Source of the DNA: Pseudoxanthomonas sp. SL93
GTDB taxonomy: Bacteria > Pseudomonadota > Gammaproteobacteria > Xanthomonadales > Xanthomonadaceae
NCBI RefSeq assembly: GCF_026625825.1
Contig: NZ_CP113065.1
Span: 3,203,501-3,267,500 of the forward strand
Reading direction: 5' to 3'
DNA length: 64,000 nt
Shown here: positions 8,748 through 16,312 of the stretch, one piece after another
Layout: each line of letters opens with the position of its first letter
How positions within the stretch are numbered: the stretch's first letter is position 1
Made by a program: the position numbers and the translations under genes
Notes under the pieces: generated by a model
What the model was told of the DNA's origin: nothing
The model's database searches: none
What the model saw: the letters and a program-made list of their open reading frames with translations, nothing else

Positions 8748-9134
8748 CTAGTCGTCGTCCTGGTCGCCCTGCAGCACCTTGCGCTGCATCACGTCCAGGT
8801 AAGCGTCCGCTTCGGCGGTGGAACTGAAGATCTCGTTCAACGGCACCGCCTTGACCATGTCCAGCACTTTCTGGATCTGCGGCTGCGGGTTGACCAGCAG
8901 CACCTTGCCGCCGTGCGGCGCCAGGGTCTTGCGCGCCTTGAAGATGCAGCGGATGCCCGCGCTGCTGATGTAGTCCAGCCCGGACACGTCCAGCACCAGC
9001 GAGTGCAGCTGGCGCGTCAGCAGCGGGGCCAGTGCTTCGTCGAGGTCTTCGTAGGTGTGCGTGTCCAGCCGGCCGCTGATGGACACGCGCTGGCTGCCCT
9101 TGCCCGGGGGGTGGATCTGGATGTCCAGGCTCAT
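8748..9134 (-). CDS. STAS-domain anti-anti-sigma-type protein (first copy)
   Basis: A 128-residue STAS protein, paralogue of the 8246-8629 gene. Conserved features are SGRLDTHTYEDLDEAL (about 20-35), the phosphosite LDYISSAGIR (S57/S58) and NPQPQIQKVLDMV (82-94). Its start codon overlaps the stop of the HATPase gene (ATGA at 9131-9134), so the two are translationally coupled and presumably form a kinase/antagonist pair at fixed ratio. The glycine-rich loop in PHGGKVLLVNP differs from PHEGRLLVVHP in the copy, one of few divergent spots. Confidence 0.9.
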   Translation of the reverse strand: MSLDIQIHPPGKGSQRVSISGRLDTHTYEDLDEALAPLLTRQLHSLVLDVSGLDYISSAGIRCIFKARKTLAPHGGKVLLVNPQPQIQKVLDMVKAVPLNEIFSSTAEADAYLDVMQRKVLQGDQDDD

Positions 9135-9565
9135 GCTTCGCTCTCCGTGGGAATACGCAGGGTGACGCGCAGGATGTTGTAGTTGCCCATGCGCTGGTAA
9201 TGCGTTTCTTCCGCCAGCTGCCGGATCAGGTGCACGCCCAGGCCGCCGGTGGGGCGGTCCAGGATGTGGGCATCCAGATCGGGCGCTGGCAGGGACAGCG
9301 GGTTGAAGGGAGCCCCGCTTTCGCGGAACTCCAGCGTCAGCAGATTACCGCGAATCCCGATGTCCACGCACAGCTCGTGCTCCACCGCATCGATCTGGGC
9401 CACGTCGCCATGTTCGATGGCGTTGCTGGCCAGCTCTTCCACGATCAGGCGCACGTCGCACTGCAGGGCGTGGCTGACGCCGTTGTTCTGCAGGACGGCC
9501 TCGAGGGACGCGTTCAGATCGTCCACGCGGGCATGCTCACGGGGAATGAACAGTCGCATCTGCAT
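9131..9565 (-). CDS. HATPase-fold anti-sigma-type serine kinase (RsbW/SpoIIAB class)
   Basis: A 144-residue GHKL ATPase. The N-box is IVEELASNAIEHG (41-53) and the G2 box PTGGLGVHLI (105-114). The G1 position reads ESG (91-93) where the usual Asp-x-Gly is expected, so the adenine-contact acid is Glu, a conservative change. In partner switching this protein phosphorylates its STAS partner and binds a target (sigma factor or another effector). No sigma gene is nearby. The start at 9565 follows a GGAG and overlaps the end of the SpoIIE gene by 29 bp; an ATG two codons later (9559) is possible. Confidence 0.87.
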   Translation of the reverse strand: MQMRLFIPREHARVDDLNASLEAVLQNNGVSHALQCDVRLIVEELASNAIEHGDVAQIDAVEHELCVDIGIRGNLLTLEFRESGAPFNPLSLPAPDLDAHILDRPTGGLGVHLIRQLAEETHYQRMGNYNILRVTLRIPTESEA

Positions 9566-11564
9566 GCGGAGTCTCCTGTGGTGGCGTAGCTTCGGGGGAA
9601 CCGGTGACGGTGTCCAGCCGGCGACGTATCGCCAGCACGGTGATGTCGTCGGACTGCGGTGCGGGTTCGGTAAACGCATGAACCTGCGCGATCAGGTGCT
9701 CGCACTGTTCGCGTGCGGTATTGCCGGCACGCAGGGCCTCGCGCAGGCGCTCCAGGCCGAACGCGACATCGGCCGGATCGAAGGCTTCCGTGACCCCGTC
9801 GGTGTAGGCCAGCAGCGTGGCGCCTGCCGGCACGCGCCCGTTCCACACGGTGAAGTCGTCGCTGACTTCGAAGCCCAGCGGCGGCCCGGGCTGGACCGGC
9901 AGCACTTCGTGGTGTCCGTCGGCATGCAGCAGCAGCGGCGCATCGTGCCCCGCGCTGGCCAGCGTGCAGTCGCCGCTCAGTACATCCACGCGGCCGCACA
10001 GCACGGTGGCGAACATGCAGGTCTCGTTGCCTTCCACCAGACGGCGCGAGGCCTCGGCCAGCACGCGTTGCGGATGACGATGGCTGCTGGCGGCCACTTC
10101 CAGCACGGTGACCGCGCGCGCCATGAACAGCGCCGCCGGCACGCCCTTGTCCGACACGTCGCCGATGGCGAACCACAGTTCGTCCGGCGTGGTCTCGATG
10201 AAGCAGTAGAAGTCGCCGCCCACGGCCTTCGCCGGCTCCAGCCGCGCGTAGGCTTCCAGGTGCGTATGCGCGCGGTCGATCACCCGGCCCGGCGGCAGCA
10301 TGGCCTGCTGGATGTCGCGTGCGATGGACAGTTCGCTTTCCAGTTTCTGCCGCGCGGCGGTCATGTCCTCGATCTCGACCAGTTGCTGCTGGATCGAGTC
10401 GCGCGCGTGCTGCAGCGTGCGCGCCATCTGCCCCACTTCGTCATGCCGCGCCTGGTAGGGCACGGGCGTGTCGTAGTCACCCTGCGCCAGCTGCGCGGCC
10501 GACGCCGACAGGCCTTCCACCGGCAGGCTGATGTGCTTGGCCAGCTTGCGCACCACCAGCATGCACAGCAGCGCCAGCAGTGCACCCACCGCGGCCAGCA
10601 TCAGCAATGCCTGGTTGAGCCGGGCGATGACCAGGGCGTAGGACTGTGCGACCAGCAGGCTCCAGCCGCTTTGGCCGATCGGGGCGACGACGGTGTAGCG
10701 CTGTTCGCCGGTCACCGCATCCGTGTGCGTGTGCTGCAGCGGCTGGCGCATGCGCACGGCGGTGGCCGCGCGCTGCAGGTCGCTGCGCCCTCTGCGCTGG
10801 ATGTAGTCGTCCAGGGTTTCCTGGCGTTCGACGCTGACTTCCGGATTCAGCGCCAGCGTGCCCGCCGGCGCCACCAGCGTGACGCGCCAGCCGGGCAGTG
10901 CGGCGAGGGATTCCACCAGTCCGGTCACGCGGGACAGCGGCAGGTCCAGGCTGACCATGCCGCGCGTGTGCGCCCGCCGGCCGGGTTCGCGCAGCGGCAT
11001 GTTGTAGGTGACCATCCAGACATCGCCGGCGGTCCGGTTGAGGTAAGGCTCGGACCACCACCCCGTCGGCGAGGCGACGGTGCGCTGGTACCAGCCCTGG
11101 TCGCGGAACGCATAGCCTTCGGCAATGAAGTCGTGGTCGCGCCCATCGGCGGCGATGTAGCGGGCGAACGGCGCATCCGTGCGCGTGCGCGGCTCCAGGA
11201 TCAGCAGCCCGCCCACGCAGCCCGGCGTGGCCTTCACCATGGCGCGCAACGTGGTGGTCAGTTCGTCGGGCGAGAGGCGCGCGTTGGCGACCAGGTCGGA
11301 AATGCCGTGCGTGGTGATGGTGACTACGTGCAGCGCGTTGTCCAGGCGCTCGGCGGCTTCCTGTGCGGTGGCGTGCGTGTCGCGCCGCGCGTCATCGAAG
11401 ATCAGCCGCCGCGCGAACCACGCGGTCGCCACCACCAGCAGCAGCAACAGCAGCACGTTCACCAGGCCGGCCCACAGCGCGATTCGCGTGCGCAGGCTTC
11501 GCCGCCAGTGCACCGCACCGGCGACATCCCGTGGCATTCCGTTCCGCGGTCCTGCTGCTGCCAT
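9537..11564 (-). CDS. Membrane sensor phosphatase: Cache-HAMP-SpoIIE (PP2C) protein
   Basis: A 675-residue inner-membrane protein expected to dephosphorylate the STAS partners in response to a periplasmic signal. Order: TM1 (about 28-50), a large periplasmic dCache-like sensor (51-305), TM2 (about 315-338), HAMP (338-390), a coiled-coil linker with IARDIQQAMLPP (414-425) and a PP2C/SpoIIE domain (about 440-650). Metal-binding motifs are intact: VGGDFY (448-453), GDVSDKG (468-474), TDG (588-590), SDD (638-640). The start at 11564 is favoured by AGGGG six bases upstream; in-frame ATGs at 11597 and 11537 are alternatives. First gene of the four-gene operon and divergent from aceE, 221 bp away. 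Confidence 0.9.
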   Translation of the reverse strand: MAAAGPRNGMPRDVAGAVHWRRSLRTRIALWAGLVNVLLLLLLVVATAWFARRLIFDDARRDTHATAQEAAERLDNALHVVTITTHGISDLVANARLSPDELTTTLRAMVKATPGCVGGLLILEPRTRTDAPFARYIAADGRDHDFIAEGYAFRDQGWYQRTVASPTGWWSEPYLNRTAGDVWMVTYNMPLREPGRRAHTRGMVSLDLPLSRVTGLVESLAALPGWRVTLVAPAGTLALNPEVSVERQETLDDYIQRRGRSDLQRAATAVRMRQPLQHTHTDAVTGEQRYTVVAPIGQSGWSLLVAQSYALVIARLNQALLMLAAVGALLALLCMLVVRKLAKHISLPVEGLSASAAQLAQGDYDTPVPYQARHDEVGQMARTLQHARDSIQQQLVEIEDMTAARQKLESELSIARDIQQAMLPPGRVIDRAHTHLEAYARLEPAKAVGGDFYCFIETTPDELWFAIGDVSDKGVPAALFMARAVTVLEVAASSHRHPQRVLAEASRRLVEGNETCMFATVLCGRVDVLSGDCTLASAGHDAPLLLHADGHHEVLPVQPGPPLGFEVSDDFTVWNGRVPAGATLLAYTDGVTEAFDPADVAFGLERLREALRAGNTAREQCEHLIAQVHAFTEPAPQSDDITVLAIRRRLDTVTGSPEATPPQETPHADATVHSP

Positions 11565-11785
11565 GGCAACCCCTGATCCGCCCCCGCCGCCGATCATAAG
11601 CGCAGTGCGATGTTGCGCAGCACCATAGGTCTCATTTTGGTGTGGTCGATTGTCCCGGGACAGGCATGCAGTGTCCGTTCCATACGCCTGCGTAGCCAAT
11701 CCTGGAGCGGGTGCGTGCGCTACACTTCAGGGCTCTACAAGAACGATGCCGCCGTGCCCCACGCACGGTGAAAACAGGAGTGGGA

Positions 11786-14479
11786 ATGAACTGGTTGAAC
11801 GAGATGTTGCAGAGCGATCCGGACCCGCAGGAGACCCGCGAGTGGATCGATTCCATGCAGGCGGTGATCCAGAAGAACGGCGCGCTGCGTGCACACCAGC
11901 TGCTGGAAGGCATGGTCGAAGTGACCCGCCGCGCCGGTGCCTACCTGCCGTTCTCGCCGACCACCGAATACGTCAACACCATCGCCCCCGCCAACGAGGC
12001 CAAGAGCCCCGGTGATGCGGCGCTGGAATGGCGCATCCGTTCGATCATCCGCTGGAACGCGATGGCCACCGTCGTGCGCGCCAACCGCAAGCCCGGCGAC
12101 CTGGGCGGCCACATCGCCAGCTTCGCCTCCGGCGCCACGCTGTACGACGTGGGCTTCAACCACTTCTGGCGCGCGCCCAGCGACAGCCATCCGGGCGACC
12201 TGCTGTTCATCCAGGGCCACAGCGCGCCCGGCATCTACGCGCGTTCGTACCTGGAAGGCCGCATCAACGAGCAGCAGCTGGACAACTTCCGCATGGAAGT
12301 CGATGGCCAGGGCATCTCGTCGTATCCGCACCCGTGGCTGATGCCCGATTACTGGCAGACCCCGACCGTCTCGATGGGCCTGGGCCCGCTGGCGGCGATC
12401 TACCAGGCGCAGTTCATGAAGTACCTGGAGCACCGCGGCCTGATCGAGAAGTCGGACCGCAAGGTCTGGTGCTTCATCGGCGACGGCGAGAGCGACGAGC
12501 CGGAAACCCTGGGCGCCATCGCGCTGGCCGGCCGCGAAGGCCTGGACAACCTGATCTTCGTGGTCAACTGCAACCTGCAGCGCCTCGATGGCCCGGTGCG
12601 CGGCAACGGCAAGATCATCCAGGAACTCGAAGGCGTGTTCCGCGGCGGTGGCTGGAACGTCATCAAGCTGCTGTGGGGCAGTTACTGGGATCCGCTCCTC
12701 GCGCGCGACACCGACGGCGTGCTGAAGAAGCTGATGATGGAAACCGTCGACGGCGAATACCAGAACTGCAAGGCCTTCGGCGGCAAGTACACGCGCGACA
12801 ATTTCTTCGGCAAGTACCCGGAGACGGCCGCGATGGTCGCCAGCCTGTCCGACGACGACATCTGGCGCCTCAACCGCGGCGGCCATGACCCGCACAAGGT
12901 GTACGCGGCCTACCACGAGGCGGTGAACACCCAGGGCATGCCCACGGTGATCCTGGCCAAGACGGTGAAGGGCTACGGCATGGGCTCGGCGGGCGAATCG
13001 CTCAACCCGACCCACCAGACCAAGAAGCTCGACGACGAAGCGATCCGCAGCTTCCGCGACCGCTTCAACATCCCGGTCACCGACAAGCAGCTGGAAGAAT
13101 CGGCGCAGGTGCCGTTCTACCACCCGGGTGAGGATTCGCCGGAAGTGCAGTACCTGAAGGCGCGCCGCGCCGCGCTGGGTGGTTACCTGCCGCAGCGTCG
13201 CCGCAAGTCCAGCGAGTCGTTCGAGACGCCCAAGCTGGAAGCGTTCGACCGCCTGCTGAAGAGCACCGGCGACCGCGAGATCTCCACCACCATGGCGTTC
13301 GTGCAGGGCCTGAACATCGCGCTGCGCGACAAGCAGGTCGGCCCGCGCCTGGTGCCGATCGTCGCCGACGAAGCACGCACGTTCGGCATGGAAGGCATGT
13401 TCCGCCAGATCGGCATCTATGCGCCGTTCGGCCAGAAGTACAAGCCGGTCGACGCCGACCAGCTGATGTACTACCGCGAGGACCAGTCCGGCCAGGTGCT
13501 GCAGCAGGGCATCAGCGAGCCGGGCGCGATGTCGTCGTGGATGGCGGCGGGCACCAGCTATTCGGTCAGCAACGTGCCGATGCTGCCGTTCTATATCTAC
13601 TACTCGATGTTCGGCTTCCAGCGCATAGGCGACATCGCCTGGCAGGCGGCGGACATGCGCACGCGCGGCTTCCTGCTGGGCGGCACCGCGGGCCGCACCA
13701 CGCTGAACGGCGAAGGCCTGCAGCACGAGGACGGCTTCAGCCATGTCGTCGCCGGCGGCATCCCCAACGTCCGCAGCTACGACCCCACCTTCGGTTTCGA
13801 AGTCGCGGTGGTCCTGCAGCACGGCATGCAGAAGATGCTGCAGGAGCAGGTGGACGAGTACTACTACGTCACCCTGATGAACGAGAACTACACCCACCCG
13901 GACATGCCGGCAGGCGCGGCCGAGGGCATCATCAAGGGCATGTACCTGCTCACCGATGCGGGCAAGCCGAAGAAGGGCGAGCTGCGCGTGCAGCTGCTGG
14001 GCAGCGGCACCATCCTGCGCGAGGCGATCGCGGCGGCCGAGCTGCTGGACAAGGATTTCGGCGTCACCGCCGACATCTGGTCGTGCCCCAGCTTCAACGA
14101 GCTGCGTCGTGACGGTTTCGACGCCGAGCGCTGGAACCGCCTGAACCCGGAAGCCAAGTCGCCGCGCAAGGCATACGTGACCGAGCTGCTGGAAGGCCGC
14201 CAGGGCCCGGCCATCGCCGCGACGGACTACGTGCGTGCGTACGCCGACCAGATCCGCGCGTTCGTGCCGATGGCGTACACGGTGCTGGGCACGGACGGCT
14301 TTGGCCGCAGCGACACCCGCGCCAACCTGCGTCGCCACTTCGAAGTGGACCGCTACTACATCGCCCACGCCGCCATCGCCGCCCTGGCGAAGGAAGGCAA
14401 GATGACCGCCAAGGACGTATCCCGTGCGATCAAGCAGTACAAGATCGATGTGGAGAAGGCGAACCCGGTTGGGGTTTGA
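11786..14479 (+). CDS. aceE: Pyruvate dehydrogenase E1 component, homodimeric type
   Basis: The thiamine-diphosphate decarboxylase that starts conversion of pyruvate to acetyl-CoA. 897 residues (E. coli 887). The ThDP/Mg motif starts at GDGESDEPE and ends at the NCN of VVNCNLQRLDG. The start MNWLNEMLQSDPDPQETREW follows an AGGAG at 11776-11780. No aceF or lpd gene follows within the window, so E2/E3 are encoded elsewhere or the operon has been separated; instead a hairpin and the hicAB pair follow. A TACACT at 11721-11726 is a possible -10. Confidence 0.97.
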   Translation: MNWLNEMLQSDPDPQETREWIDSMQAVIQKNGALRAHQLLEGMVEVTRRAGAYLPFSPTTEYVNTIAPANEAKSPGDAALEWRIRSIIRWNAMATVVRANRKPGDLGGHIASFASGATLYDVGFNHFWRAPSDSHPGDLLFIQGHSAPGIYARSYLEGRINEQQLDNFRMEVDGQGISSYPHPWLMPDYWQTPTVSMGLGPLAAIYQAQFMKYLEHRGLIEKSDRKVWCFIGDGESDEPETLGAIALAGREGLDNLIFVVNCNLQRLDGPVRGNGKIIQELEGVFRGGGWNVIKLLWGSYWDPLLARDTDGVLKKLMMETVDGEYQNCKAFGGKYTRDNFFGKYPETAAMVASLSDDDIWRLNRGGHDPHKVYAAYHEAVNTQGMPTVILAKTVKGYGMGSAGESLNPTHQTKKLDDEAIRSFRDRFNIPVTDKQLEESAQVPFYHPGEDSPEVQYLKARRAALGGYLPQRRRKSSESFETPKLEAFDRLLKSTGDREISTTMAFVQGLNIALRDKQVGPRLVPIVADEARTFGMEGMFRQIGIYAPFGQKYKPVDADQLMYYREDQSGQVLQQGISEPGAMSSWMAAGTSYSVSNVPMLPFYIYYSMFGFQRIGDIAWQAADMRTRGFLLGGTAGRTTLNGEGLQHEDGFSHVVAGGIPNVRSYDPTFGFEVAVVLQHGMQKMLQEQVDEYYYVTLMNENYTHPDMPAGAAEGIIKGMYLLTDAGKPKKGELRVQLLGSGTILREAIAAAELLDKDFGVTADIWSCPSFNELRRDGFDAERWNRLNPEAKSPRKAYVTELLEGRQGPAIAATDYVRAYADQIRAFVPMAYTVLGTDGFGRSDTRANLRRHFEVDRYYIAHAAIAALAKEGKMTAKDVSRAIKQYKIDVEKANPVGV

Positions 14480-14490
14480 TGGCTGATGTA

Positions 14491-14514
14491 CCCTCTCCCG
14501 CTTTCGGGAGAGGG
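14491..14514. other. Strong hairpin after aceE
   Basis: Perfect 10-bp stem ccctctcccg / cgggagaggg with a CTTT loop, 12 bp past the aceE stop. There is no T-run, so it is more likely an mRNA 3-prime stabiliser, a Rho-dependent end or a small dispersed palindrome than a classical terminator. Confidence 0.6.
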
Positions 14515-14567
14515 GCCGGGCAAGGTAATCAGGTTAGGAACAACGACATATCGCAAGGAATGCGAGC

Positions 14568-14762
14568 ATGCCCCCGAAGATTCGTGACGTGTTGCAGCAA
14601 CTCAAGGACGCGGGCTGGCAGCAGATTGGTCAGACGGGCAGCCACCGCCAGTTCAAGCATCCGACGCTTCCGGGTCGGGTGACAGTCGCCGGCAAGCCGG
14701 GTGATGATGTGGCGCCCGGCACGCTGGGCAGTATCCTGAAACAGGCCGGGATCAAGAGGTGA
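14568..14762 (+). CDS. hicA: HicA-type mRNA interferase toxin
   Basis: A 64-residue double-stranded-RNA-binding-fold toxin that cleaves mRNA. It shows the family signature: IRDVLQQLKDAGW at the N-terminus, then GSHRQFKHP with the catalytic histidine of HicA, then the basic TVAGKPGDDVAPGTLGSILKQAG end. AAGGA lies 9 nt before the ATG. The stop overlaps the start region of hicB (GTGA at 14759-14762), the usual HicAB arrangement. Chromosomal HicAB pairs are often on mobile or variable DNA, which fits the pocket between aceE and the HPP gene. Confidence 0.9.
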   Translation: MPPKIRDVLQQLKDAGWQQIGQTGSHRQFKHPTLPGRVTVAGKPGDDVAPGTLGSILKQAGIKR

Positions 14763-14767
14763 CTTCC

Positions 14768-14980
14768 ATGCGCTACGCCATCGTCATCGAGCAAGCGGGC
14801 GGCAACTATTCCGCCTATGTGCCTGACCTGCCCGGCTGCGTGGCGACCGGCGCGACCAAGGCCGAAGTGGAATCGTTGATCCATGACGCCATCGCGCTGC
14901 ATATTGCCGGATTGCGCGAGGATGGTGCAGCGATTCCGTTGCCTTCGAGCCAGGTGGAGTACATCGACGTCGCGGCATGA
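14768..14980 (+). CDS. hicB: HicB-type antitoxin
   Basis: A 70-residue protein with the HicB partial-RNase-H fold: MRYAIVIEQAGGNYSAYVPDLPGCVATGAT, then a helix (KAEVESLIHDAIALHI) and an acidic end. It lacks the C-terminal DNA-binding RHH/HTH domain found in longer HicB proteins, so autoregulation would need another route. The ATG at 14768 is preferred because AGAGGTGA lies just upstream; a GTG at 14759 overlapping the hicA stop would add three residues. Confidence 0.88.
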   Translation: MRYAIVIEQAGGNYSAYVPDLPGCVATGATKAEVESLIHDAIALHIAGLREDGAAIPLPSSQVEYIDVAA

Positions 14981-15063
14981 GTGCGTGGGGATGATGCGGT
15001 GATGGGCCGCGCCGCATGATGCTGACCCTCGACCATCTGCGGCGCTATACGTCGCTGCCCTGT

Positions 15064-15933
15064 TCAATTGCCTAAGAGCGTTGCGCGGTAGCTCACCGGA
15101 TCGAGCAGGCAACTTGCCGCAATCGGACCGTTGAGCGAAAACATGCGCGGGCTCTTGCGGAAGTCGAATAGCCGGTAGAGGTGGAACTGATCAATCGCTT
15201 CTTCCGAGAAGCCAACCTCATTTGCGCTGACGAAGAAGGGCGTCTCCGCGTCATAGGATGTGGTCTTTACCTCGATGAACCTTTCGCGGCCATCGGCGTT
15301 GTAAGAAAGTGTGTCGTAGCCGAATCCATCGCCTTTCAGTTGGGATGTGTGCTCAATGCGGTCGACGAGTTGCTTGGCGCCCTCATTGAACAGCCTGCGA
15401 GCTTCGAATTCCATGACAACCAGTTCGCCCGCATGTCCAAGCGAACGATTTCGTGCTTCTCGCTCCAAGTAGTCACGTTTGATGGCGATGCGATGAATGG
15501 CGTCAGCCGCTGCATCGTTGACCCGATACTTCGGCGCGGGCATTTCAACCACGAAATCCGTGAAATCGGTGATCAGGGGAGGTTCCGCAGCGGTCTCGAC
15601 GCTTCGAATGGCTGCCTGATCGAGCGCTGCATCCCTTTGCAATAGATCACCGACAACATCGATCAGAAGCTTCTGGACGTTCGCAAGCGGCTTGTATCCC
15701 GACACCGATTGCACGCCAAGAGCATGGAGTACGGCACTGATGTTGCGGAACTTATACTCGATCGCGCCCGTATTCCGCGCCGGGATCTGGCTGGCAAGTT
15801 GTCGGATAACGTGGGCCTTGACGAAGGTCTGCCCAAGTTCCTGCATTCGAAGCATGCGCAGGTAGGCGAGGACCGTGGCTTCGACCTCAGCCGCTGACCA
15901 CGACTCTCCTGCTACCCCGTCCTCGATCGCCAT
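15064..15933 (-). CDS. DUF3883 (PD-(D/E)XK nuclease-like) protein
   Basis: A 289-residue two-part protein. The N-terminal helical part (about 10-100: a Trp then YLRMLRM, IEYKFRNISAVL, GYKPLANVQKLL) is a module I know from restriction-associated HNH and DUF3883 proteins. The C-terminal DUF3883 domain has a GHAGE motif, GYD, and ERFIEVKTT, matching the E / D / ExK pattern of PD-(D/E)XK nucleases. Role is probably DNA cleavage or recognition in defence, but no methylase or ATPase partner is adjacent. GC is visibly lower than neighbours, with many A/T third positions, a sign of transfer. The start at 15933 follows GGGAG; an upstream in-frame ATG (15987) has no ribosome site. Confidence 0.75.
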   Translation of the reverse strand: MAIEDGVAGESWSAAEVEATVLAYLRMLRMQELGQTFVKAHVIRQLASQIPARNTGAIEYKFRNISAVLHALGVQSVSGYKPLANVQKLLIDVVGDLLQRDAALDQAAIRSVETAAEPPLITDFTDFVVEMPAPKYRVNDAAADAIHRIAIKRDYLEREARNRSLGHAGELVVMEFEARRLFNEGAKQLVDRIEHTSQLKGDGFGYDTLSYNADGRERFIEVKTTSYDAETPFFVSANEVGFSEEAIDQFHLYRLFDFRKSPRMFSLNGPIAASCLLDPVSYRATLLGN

Positions 15934-16312
15934 GAGTCCACTCCCGTCGATGCTTTCCAGGATAGTAGATCTGTTTGTACCCGTCATTTACTGGGCACTG
16001 CATCGATCGCGAGCGACGATTTTTTGGGTAGCTCCGTGGTGTCGCATGAGTTCAGTGCCGTGCCACCGCTGGTGGCCGTGCCGCTGGATATGTGGGTCCT
16101 CCGGATCGGACTGTTAAGCGCGCAGGGTGACCACAGGCTCACCGATTTCGCGGCTCCCTCAAGGCGGGCTTTGGCCCCCCTACGGTGTCCACTGCGTCTT
16201 GCGCCATGACTCGGGAAGATGGTCGAACGCAAGCATGTGGCGCGCGGTGGAATCCGCCGCGCCAGGCGATTCGCATAGACTTCCCCGTCCCGTGCCCGCG
16301 CGCCCATTGCCA
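15934..16312. other. Gene-free stretch between DUF3883 gene and HPP gene
   Basis: About 380 bp in which no frame looks like a protein. The left third is A/T-richer (e.g. gatagtagatctgtttgtac, attttttggg) and likely holds the DUF3883 promoter. The right two thirds return to host composition and lead into the HPP gene. No repeat, tRNA or integrase remnant was recognised. Confidence 0.5.

Noticed and set aside
14568..14980. tRNA or integrase remnant beside hicAB
   Set aside because: No T-loop consensus, no cloverleaf and no recombinase-like frame was found in 14480-16312.
15016..15075. Short in-frame peptide MMLTLDHLRRYTSLPCSIA, resembling the start of winged-helix DNA glycosylase (AlkZ/YcaQ-like) proteins
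   Set aside because: Nineteen codons are too few to call a pseudogene. It may mark where an older gene was cut by the accessory pocket, but nothing further downstream matches.
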